From contig ML977002.1 of the NCBI GenBank assembly GCA_010015675.1, positions 579,721 through 643,720 of the forward strand: a stretch of 64,000 bases of DNA, in the 5' to 3' direction. Positions 56,370-64,000 of this stretch are shown in pieces. The number at the start of each line of letters is the position of its first letter. The first letter of the stretch is position 1. Under the pieces are notes generated by a model. That model had not been told where the DNA came from. It searched no databases and was given only the letters and a program-made list of their open reading frames with translations. The position numbers were made by a program, and so were the translations under genes. The stretch comes from Byssothecium circinans. Taxonomy: Eukaryota; Ascomycota; Dothideomycetes; Pleosporales; Massarinaceae.

Positions 56370-58918
56370 ATGGCCGCGCCAACCGTGTACGATGACGTCG
56401 CCGAGCATGCGAATCTCCAAGGCCAGTTGTTCGCCGGCAAAAGCTTCTGGGTGGCTCAGCGCGTGCCTTTGCGCAATCACTTTCTCGATCTAATCAAAAG
56501 CAATGGCGGAACAGTGACGATGCTGGAGAAAAAGGCCGACTACAAGATCGCGGACCACCACAGACGCGACTGCCCACCAGGAAGCACTTCGTACAGGTTC
56601 ATCGAAAAGTCCATCAAGGAAGGAGAGCTGCAGGATCCGGACGACTACCGCGCAGGACTTCCTGTGGGTACGGCGCGCGACGCGGGCTCGAGAAGCGTAC
56701 CCTCGAAGCACGCAAGGACGAAATATACGCCAGACGAGGACAGGATCCTGTACAAGTGGGTGCGCGACTGTGAGGCCCAAAACAGACTCGCAAGCGGGAA
56801 TGAGATATACAAGCAATTGGAGGCCCAACACCCACAACACCCGTGGCAGTCATGGCGCGACCGATATCTGAAGCAATTGCGCAACAGACCGCCATCCGCC
56901 TTCAATATCCCAAACAACGCACCCCCATCTCCCCCGACGGATGAGCCCGTGGAACGCACACCTGCACCGAAGCCAGTCAACAAGTCAACTCCGCACGAGA
57001 AAATCGAGAAAGTCGAGAAAGTACCATCGTCATCGAACAGGATGAGCGGCGCGGGAAAGGTCAGGAGTCGAGATGAGGTCTCGGTACAAGAGCTTGGTAA
57101 TATGTTCTCTCGGGAAGATTGGGAGGAGCTATACGCGTTCACGGAGCAGATAACTTCGAGTGGCGCCGAACAAAACTACCTGGACGCTTGGAAAGCATTG
57201 GCTGAAGATAAGAATGCGCAATCAGCAGAGATGTGGCAACAGTATTTCGAAAAGGTGGTCAGACCACAGTGGGTCAGGGATCCAGAATGGAAGCGGCAGA
57301 AGATCAGAAAACTGGTTGAAGAGAGACACGAGACCAAGGCTAGCCAGAAGGCCACACAGGAGAACAACACCCAAAATGTTGGGGCGCAGAAAGAGACCGC
57401 CGAGACCGGACAGGCGTCTACACCGCGAACCGAAAGCCCTAAGGGCAAGCGGAAACGAAAGAAAGACGAGGACGAACGCTTCGAGGAACATCTCAGCAAA
57501 CACCACAAAGGCAAAGCTTCGTCCGCCTACGTCTTCTTCGCTCGCGAGAGGAAGTACACGGTGTGGCACGATCAGCCCGGTCTCGACTACAGTACGTGAC
57601 CCTATCCTCCTCGCTCTACACTGCTGACACGCACATAGCTGACTTGCACCAAGTTCTCATGGCTGAGTGGAATGCTCTTTCATCCGACAAAAAGGCTCGG
57701 TACTATGCCCTGGAAAGGAGCGGTCAGCACGAGACAACGAAAAAGTCGCCGCAGGTATGCATCTCATCGTCGACTGCGATTCCCGAAACCCCCAAATACA
57801 TTACTGAGGCATACAACAAGGCACTGAAGCGCTTGAATGAGGGCACTCCGACAAAGGTCGAGGAATCCAGACAGGAAACGCCTCGGCCAGCGAAGAAACA
57901 GAGAAGCGAGAGTGCAACACCTCCACCTCCAAATCTTCCCGAGCAGATCAGCCAATCTATCGAAAATACTTCGGGTGTTGGTACTCACCAGCGACCCTTG
58001 GAGATCTCTTCGGCCGAAAGCTCATCTTCGTACGAGCAAGAAGAGCAAGATGAGAACATGGTAGATGCCGCTCAAGTAGACCGACAGGTCCGAGAGATGA
58101 TGGCTCAACAAGCGGCCCGAGAGCCGGAAAGCCCTTTTGAAGCCATTGATTCGGACGTTGACGTACAACGACTGGAAGCTGTTGCCAGTGCAAAGGGGCT
58201 AGCACCGATTGGTTCCGATGACTATCCCTCAGACACGCCAACGCCTCGAGCTCCGCGCCACAAGTCGTCGGCTTTTGATACACAGGCCATTCTCTCATCC
58301 CCAATACCCGATAGTGTCCCGCTTAGTGCGCTACCGCGGCCACCGCCTCTTTCGCTAGACATTGAAGATGGGGAAGACGACCTCAATGAAGAGAATGAGG
58401 AAGCCTACAGACCACAAAGCCCATTCATCCGGCCCTTGTCACCAGGCCACGAACCACCCTCCGACACATCGACCACCCACTCAATGCAAGAATTCCGCCA
58501 ATCGCTCAACGAAGAACAAGAAGAACCCCCCAAACACCTCCAACTCCCCTCCTCAGCCGCCCCCTCAAGCCCCTCCTCCACATTAATCGCCACCTTTGGT
58601 GACCCCGACCCGCCGCTCACCGGTTCCGAAATCGACGATTTCTACGAAGAGCAATACGCCCAAGGCTACGATGATGCATGGATCACTGCGGCACTCAAGA
58701 CTACGCGTTGTAGACCCGAGCTCACGGCCGAAGTGCTGGAGGCGTGGAGCGAGGGGAAAGTCTTGCCGATTGCAAGGGGTATTTGGAGTAAAGAGGATGA
58801 CGAGGATGTACAGAGTGGTTTCGCAGGAGCGTTGGCAAGGTTGGAGAGGAAACATACAATGGATGGGTGGGGTGGGATTACGGAGAGGATGAGGTTTTTG
58901 GAACAGTATGGGGAGTGA
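56370..58918 (+). CDS. RAP1: Telomere protein RAP1 with internal HMG-like region
   Basis: Two exons, 56370–57591 and 57639–58918, with a 47-nt intron (gtacgt…catag) in phase 1; the product is 833 aa. An N-terminal BRCT-like region (FAGKSFWVAQRVPLRNHF, then DYKIADHHRRDCPPGSTSY) covers about residues 20–95. A Myb domain (KYTPDEDRILYKWVRDCE…HPWQSWRDRYLKQL) lies at about 118–170. A helical region (MFSREDWEELYAFTEQI) is near 245. An HMG-box-like segment (SAYVFFARERKYTVWHDQPGLD, then LMAEWNALSSDKKARYYALE) spans the intron, about 390–445. The C-terminus (about 735–833, YAQGYDDAWITAALKTTRCRPELTAEVLEAW) matches the RAP1 C-terminal protein-interaction domain. RAP1 acts in telomere protection and silencing. 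Acidic and proline-rich linkers join the domains. Confidence 0.92.
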
Positions 58919-59140
58919 AGGAAGGGGGTATGTAAATCACCATTTAGAATTTCACAAGGAAGGCGTTCAAGAAGTACGATAATCAAGCACGCATGAGATA
59001 AACCATGCAAGAAGTCTGAACTTTTTGACTATTTGGGCCTGGATTGAATGGGGCTTATCACCCGATGGAGCAGTACAGTACGGTAAAGTGGAAAGAAGGC
59101 ATAGGCATCTACTAACACGACTCGCCCTCTCCCTTCCACT

Positions 59141-60016
59141 TTAATCTTCCTGCTCCGCGTCATCTTCCCGGCAACATCCATACTCATCTTCATACCGCAC
59201 ACACCAACACGCATTCCTCTCAAGAATTTCCTCGGCGTCACCTACAAGAGTCTCTTCATCATCTTCGTCGTCATCGTGCTCATCATCAATATCCTCAGCA
59301 CCCACCTCATCCCCCAACACATCCACAAGCTGAATATAGTTAGGCAATCCACGCACAGACTCCGGCGTCCCCGCATCCCTCACAAAGCACAGGAGCGAGA
59401 CATGTTCCGCCGTGCGACACAAAGAGAACCGATCCTGATCTCTCTGCTCAACATCAAATTGCCCAACAGCTCTATGCCCTGATTCCGAGCCCTGTACCCG
59501 CAAACTATATCCCTCCACCTCGGCCATTGCTTCCGCCAAAACAGCACCGAACACAGCACTCCCCCGATCCAAGACTAGATACTGCGGCAAGCGTCGTACG
59601 GCAAGCGGTGCTTCATCCCTCACCATTCGTAATAGCGCGAGACGATCGGCAGCGGCGTTTGCTTTTGCGCGAGCGCGCTTGAGATGTTCTGCGCTGTTGG
59701 TATTGGTATTGGTATTGGTATTGGTATTGGTGTTGGTATTGGTATTGGTATTGCTACTACTATTTCGATACATTGTGTCTTTACTCATGTCTTGCGTATT
59801 ACTGCCTATAGAAATAAATCCAGGCCTGTGCACCGTGTACAATGTCCAAATCATCGGCGCGCTTATCGCTGCGATCAGGAGGAATGTTTCAAAACAGTAG
59901 GATGCTTGTGATGAGGGTTTAGAGTTGGGGTGGGATGGGGACATGATGGCTTGTTGGTGGTGGTGGTGTCTGTCGGTGGTGTTGTGGGTTGTTGGGGTGG
60001 GGTATAGGTTGAGCAT
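59141..60016 (-). CDS. Hypothetical single-pass membrane protein with Asn-Thr repeat
   Basis: A single-exon frame of 291 aa from 60016; ATG at 59944 (MSPSHPN) gives 267 aa and is at least as likely, because the first 24 residues are His- and Gln-rich low complexity. A hydrophobic segment (FETFLLIAAISAPMIWTLYTV) follows. A (GGTATT)n tract then encodes about nine Asn-Thr pairs. A conserved-looking part (LPQYLVLDRGSAVFGAVLAEAMAEVEG) precedes a strongly acidic tail (DDEHDDDEDDEE) and a Cys-rich end (CWCVRYEDEYGCC). No family recognised. Confidence 0.55.
   Translation of the reverse strand: MLNLYPTPTTHNTTDRHHHHQQAIMSPSHPNSKPSSQASYCFETFLLIAAISAPMIWTLYTVHRPGFISIGSNTQDMSKDTMYRNSSSNTNTNTNTNTNTNTNTNTNSAEHLKRARAKANAAADRLALLRMVRDEAPLAVRRLPQYLVLDRGSAVFGAVLAEAMAEVEGYSLRVQGSESGHRAVGQFDVEQRDQDRFSLCRTAEHVSLLCFVRDAGTPESVRGLPNYIQLVDVLGDEVGAEDIDDEHDDDEDDEETLVGDAEEILERNACWCVRYEDEYGCCREDDAEQED
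59697..59753 (+). repeat. (GGTATT)n hexanucleotide repeat, coding
   Basis: About nine units with one variant (ggtgtt), in frame within the hypothetical membrane protein. Confidence 0.9.
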
Positions 60017-60568
60017 GAGGTTGTGGAGTGGGATGTAGTGAGGTGAGGGGAGATGGTGGTGGGGGTTTTATAAGGGATGGGAGAAGAGGGTGTAATGTGT
60101 ATACAATGTAAAAATCTTTAATGATGTACACGTCTTTTCTTTGCGATGAGTCTCGAGGGCGGACAAAAAAGGCTCTTAATGATGTTGGAAAATAGGACTG
60201 AAGAGAGGATTGAAGATCAGACGAGACTGGACCCAGACTCACTCCTGTATGCCTCGGTCCTCTTGCCCATTGAAAGGATAGTTGGCTCAATGAAGCCTTG
60301 CATCCACCGTGTCCCAAAAATCATACTTGGCGATTGTATCGAGATTTCCCTTCGAAGGAAGTAGACCATTATTGCCTTGGAGGGGAATTCCTACGGCTCG
60401 TTTTCATGAATACGATGATATGACAGCGCTGAAGAGAATGGTAGTATCAGGCGTGAGCAGTAGTTCCAAGAATATGTTTCCGCGAAATTCAATCAGATTA
60501 AGCCATTCTATCAAACTAATACTGAAAAATTACAGTTCCCACGCAAAAGAAATAATTACCTAAGAAAC
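60017..60568. other. Intergenic region
   Basis: 552 bases between the membrane protein and the kinase-like gene. Start-proximal sequence is GT-rich (ggtggtggtggtgtc-like runs just inside and outside the gene). No further feature. Confidence 0.4.
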
Positions 60569-61807
60569 TCATGCCCAACGAGGACAGGTTGCATGCATCC
60601 AAGCGCAGACAAAAGACGCAGTATCAAGGTGTGACGGCTTGATTCCCTTCACTACAAGACGACAAAGTCAGTATATGTCTTGGCTGCATTGGGAACACGG
60701 AAAGTATACGTACACATGTGCCAGAGAATCTCCAGTTCACCTTCTTGAATGACCTTGACAGTCTCCATATACGCCGGCATCTATCCCATCTGCTCCCAAT
60801 CGACCAACCAAATGTGCGGATCGTTCTCGTCCTCCTCATTCACTTGCACCATCGTATTATGAAATTGAAAATCCATATGCGTCAGTACCGGGTTCTTGCC
60901 ATGGGACCTTGCCATAACTTCGTCAAAGCAATCAAGGTACGTTCTCTGATTCATAAAACCTGTCGGAGATTTGCAAAACTCTTCTCCAGATTACTGATTC
61001 CTGCAACGCATTGACGAAAGCTTCATGCGTATCGTATGGGCCCAATTGCGTGCCATACGGTGCACTGTGCAATAGCGGGCTCACGATCGTAGGCCATCCT
61101 TGGTGGTAAATGCGACCGTAGTAGGCGGGCTCCGGAGGTGGAACTGCTCGTAAGAGTCGCATTTGTTCCCCCATTTTCCGCTTAACGGTCGCTTTTGCAC
61201 CCTTAGACGGTGTGTCCCATACTTCTGGGTAGCAAGATTTTCCTGGTAGCAATTCGAAGACGGCGTAGTAATACGTGGGGAGGCTTGCTCGGTCTGGAAA
61301 TCGGTTTGGGCTCTGTTTCATCAGACCCAGGGGGTCGCCGCCTTGATGTTCGAAGACAGCGTGGACTCTTGGGACTCGTAGATCTGGACAGTGTTTCTCG
61401 AGATACATCAGATTTTCCGCTTCCTGTAGTTTTTTCATCAGCCAAAGCCTGTGTCCATGGTCGGTGGAGATACTTGCATGTAAGAGCCTCGGACGCGAGG
61501 AAGGTTTCACGGCAAAAGCTCCTACTCGATAGACACTCGCACTACATGGAAGATTTTGAGTAATGTCATCATCTGTACCGCGTGCTGCCTCTATTTCCTC
61601 CACAGTGGGAATCGGGATCGGATTGTTTGGATTGTAGTATGGGAGCTCGAATTTGACCCAAGACCTCCAGTCGCGCATAGAAGGGGTCCAGTCTTCTATC
61701 TGAGCATTCCTGGCGTTGACGGCAACGGGGGCTTCGTCACCAAAGTGCCGCTGTCTTTCTTTTTGAAAGTCGAACCTCTTTTCAAATTCGGCATCATAAT
61801 CGGACAT
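60569..61807 (-). pseudogene. APH/kinase-like protein with in-frame stop
   Basis: Three exons, 61807–60995, 60945–60714 and 60651–60569, with introns of 50 and 62 nt. All phases agree, for 376 codons. The N-terminus includes DWTPSMRDWRSWVKFELPYYN. The APH-type core has LPGKSCYPEVWDTPSKG, the catalytic loop VLTHMDFQFHNTMVQ (HxDxxxxN) and the metal-site WLVDWEQMG. A TAG at 60781–60783 (codon 326) follows that motif directly, where related proteins usually have Trp (…GWxPAY). The frame then continues sensibly (MPAYMETVKVIQEGELEILWHM). TGG to TAG is the RIP-type change. Truncation would leave the catalytic residues but remove the last 50 residues. Substrate unknown. Confidence 0.75.
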
Positions 61808-62535
61808 CGTGGATTGTTGTGCAATAACTGGATGGTGCGGTATTGTTATCTAAGGCCTGTGCGGGTTTATATAGCTGCACACTAGCACACTAGTCTAAAT
61901 TAGGTGCAGGTCATGAGAGTAGGCTGTTTGCCCACTTCAACGCAAAGAACCGTGACGATGTTACGATTTCGGTCAATCTGCTTCCGGCGCACGACGCTAG
62001 CTATTATCATTGTCAAAACTACAAAGCTACACTTACATCGGGCGTAACAGCTGTCTTAGAAAATAATTATTAACAGTGCGGTTGCGCTTAACATTATAAC
62101 AGTCCGTTTTTAGTGGGTTGTCACGTGGTTGTATAAAGACCTTAGAGGGATCATACCTTCTTGGAATAATTTATTACCAGCTATTTCTTAATTTAAACCT
62201 ATCTATAGCTCGTTAACTGCTTGTTTATAAGAGGTACACGTGGAGGAATTGAGCTTAAGGGAGGAACGACTTATTAACTATGTGTTTTGAGATGGCACGA
62301 TCCCTGGGACTGATGAATTCAAAGCACGTGAGGGCAATTCTCGATCAGAAAATAATGCGTTAACATTTACGATTCGGTCCTGTTCAACACGCCAAGTTCC
62401 AAGGTCTTTACTTCATGATATCTAAAGTCACGTCCCCCAACACAATCAAAGCCTACAGCCCAAAGTTAATATTTCCTGAAACTTTCATTCTAGCACCAAC
62501 AGCCCATTTGCAGCAGCCTCGCTCTTCACCTCACT
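61808..62535. other. Gene-free region
   Basis: Promoter side of the kinase-like gene, then moderately AT-rich sequence (62040–62260) with no coding signal. Confidence 0.4.
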
Positions 62536-62845
62536 ATCTAACCCAAGAATGTATCCTCGTCATCTAGAACTCATCACCGGCATTCCACAAACCCCCTGTG
62601 GCGGTATTAAATACCTCCTCTTTATCCTGTCCCTCCCTAACATCACCATCTAGTCCATGAATGTATCCTCCTCATCTAGAACCAACCCCCGCATTACACA
62701 AACCTCCTGTAACAGCCCCAAACACCTCCTCTCAATCCTGTACCTCCTCAAGACCACCACCTAGACCATGAATATATCCTCCTTATCTAGAGCCCGCCTC
62801 TTACGCTTCACGAACCTCCTATCACAGCCCCAAAAAACCCTTGCT
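62536..62845 (+). repeat. Tandem repeat, about 112 bp × 2.7
   Basis: The phrase atgaatgtatcctcctcatctagaa recurs near 62549, 62660 and 62770 with matching downstream cctcctgtaacagcccc-like segments. Units have diverged. Confidence 0.75.
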
Positions 62846-62929
62846 GCAACGTTACTCCGTAGCCTTTCAATCTACTCCTTGAATGCCTCAGCAGCATTCT
62901 AGATTGCGGGATTAAGAGCAAAACCTCAG

Positions 62930-63020
62930 TAATAAGTAATGAACGCCGCACGGCTACCTGGAGCGATGGACCCTTCTTGCACTCAGTAAGTCCTAGGACT
63001 CTAACCACTTAGGCTATAAT
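62930..63020 (-). other. Possible tRNA-derived (SINE-like) sequence
   Basis: The minus strand reads tagcctaagtggttagagtc, a good match to a tRNA A box/D arm. No clear B box or full cloverleaf follows. It may be a tRNA-derived SINE head or a decayed tRNA. Confidence 0.3.
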
Positions 63021-63071
63021 ATAGTTAAGGACCATTCAGCTCTTGTCATACCTCAAAGCGATCACGCAAGC

Positions 63072-63164
63072 CACTTCCTCACGCAGGTCACTTCCTCACG
63101 CAGGTCACTTCCTCACGCAGGTCACTTCCTCACGCAGGTCACTTCCTTACGCAAGTCACTTCCC
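63072..63164 (+). repeat. 17-bp tandem repeat, about 5.4 units
   Basis: Unit cacttcctcacgcaggt, four near-identical copies and one variant copy in direct succession. Confidence 0.95.
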
Positions 63165-64000
63165 TTCCAACAGATATAGAGGGCTCGCTGGTTGCTTTTG
63201 GGAGAACTGGCACATGTGAATACTAGAAAGCGGTCGTTAGATTGTAGTTAGTGTGTATTGGCGGCGGGACGGGGAATTAATGGGTTCAATGTAGTGAGGG
63301 CTTGTAAAGACATAGTTCTAGATGCAGAATCCAAAATAGTGCTTGATGGTAAAGTGAAACTATTTTATAGTAAGAAACAGATTGGTAGAGCGAGCTGGAT
63401 TTATATAGACCAGGAGCGTACCATAGCGCGCAAATTTAATTTATTAACATAGATCTAAAATAAAGATGCGACTAAATGCAAGCTAATATCCTTTTAATAT
63501 AATTTCAGCATGCTGCTAGCATATAGTGACGTACGCTGACATAATGCTGCATAGTTAAAACAGAACTTTAATTAGAATATAGGCGTATTTTGATTTTACT
63601 AAACTAGCTACCGCCCCCTATGGTAGTTTTATCTTGTGTCTGCGGATCTTGTCCGCGTGCTTAGGGAAACTTATATAATCAAGAATAATCAGTAAGTTTT
63701 ACTAATCTCTTAAGCTATCTTGGAGACTTTCTACAACGTTCCGAAGCAAGATATTATGTTTACAGGTTCTAGCACCCCCTATATAAGATACATAGTTAGC
63801 AAACAAGCAGATAAAACAAACTATAAACTTTAGCTAATTCTATTATCTAACTCCTGCTTTAGTCTGTAGTCATTAGATTATGCATCTTTCTTAATTCAAT
63901 TAAGAGTATTAATTATCTAAGTTCAAAGTTCCAATTAACGCCAGTCACGTGCATTTTATCAACCTCATGTCAGTGTCGCCAGAAGGGGGGGGGGGGGGGG
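63165..64000. other. Gene-free AT-rich end with terminal G tract
   Basis: AT-rich from 63450 onward with RIP-like texture; no gene supported. The window ends in a run of 16 G (63985–64000). Confidence 0.5.

Noticed and set aside
57176..57569. Minus-strand frames opposite RAP1
   Set aside because: Antisense shadows of a charged coding region with no start context or domain.
63258..63452. 64-codon frame near the right end
   Set aside because: No homology recognised, AT-rich surroundings, and no neighbouring exons.
63985..64000. Terminal G run as a telomere-like end
   Set aside because: Fungal telomeres are TTAGGG repeats; a pure G run is more likely a simple tract or an assembly edge.

Overview
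The window is nuclear DNA from a filamentous ascomycete (Pezizomycotina). The evidence is short GT–AG introns of about 47–105 nt, a set of single-copy fungal housekeeping genes, a fungal NACHT–ankyrin receptor, and transposons mutated by C-to-T changes in CpA context (repeat-induced point mutation, RIP). A Dothideomycete-like genome with AT-rich repeat blocks fits best, but the class is an inference.

Layout. Positions 1 to about 9.06 kb are an AT-rich RIP block almost empty of CpA/TpG. It holds a Gag-like retroelement relic (minus strand), an unidentified relic, and two Fot1/pogo-type DNA transposons, the younger one nested in the older. From 10 to 20.6 kb come a DUF1769 protein, a secreted protein of unknown function, a frameshifted methionine-synthase-like gene, a secreted aspartic protease, LUC7 (U1 snRNP) and GPI16 (GPI transamidase). 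From 21 to 37 kb is an accessory segment: an NLR gene with an in-frame stop, a kinase-like gene split by a hAT transposon with a perfect 8-bp target duplication, long gene-free sequence, and a short RNase H-like gene. From 37 to 59 kb is a compact housekeeping block: MAK5, TRM7, CYB5, ENP2, MED13, a small conserved-looking gene, SWF1 and RAP1, mostly as divergent pairs sharing promoters (MAK5/TRM7, ENP2/MED13, SWF1/RAP1). From 59 kb to the end are a membrane protein with a hexanucleotide repeat, a second kinase-like gene with an in-frame stop, and repeat-rich gene-free sequence ending in a G tract.

Function. The housekeeping genes serve ribosome assembly (MAK5, ENP2), tRNA anticodon-loop methylation (TRM7), splicing (LUC7), transcription (MED13), telomeres (RAP1), and membrane protein modification or electron transfer (GPI16, SWF1, CYB5). 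I see no biosynthetic cluster. The accessory genes share a striking pattern: three have single nonsense codons of the RIP type (CAA to TAA or TGG to TAG), one is cut by a transposon, and one is frameshifted. This suggests RIP damage and gene decay outside the AT-rich block.
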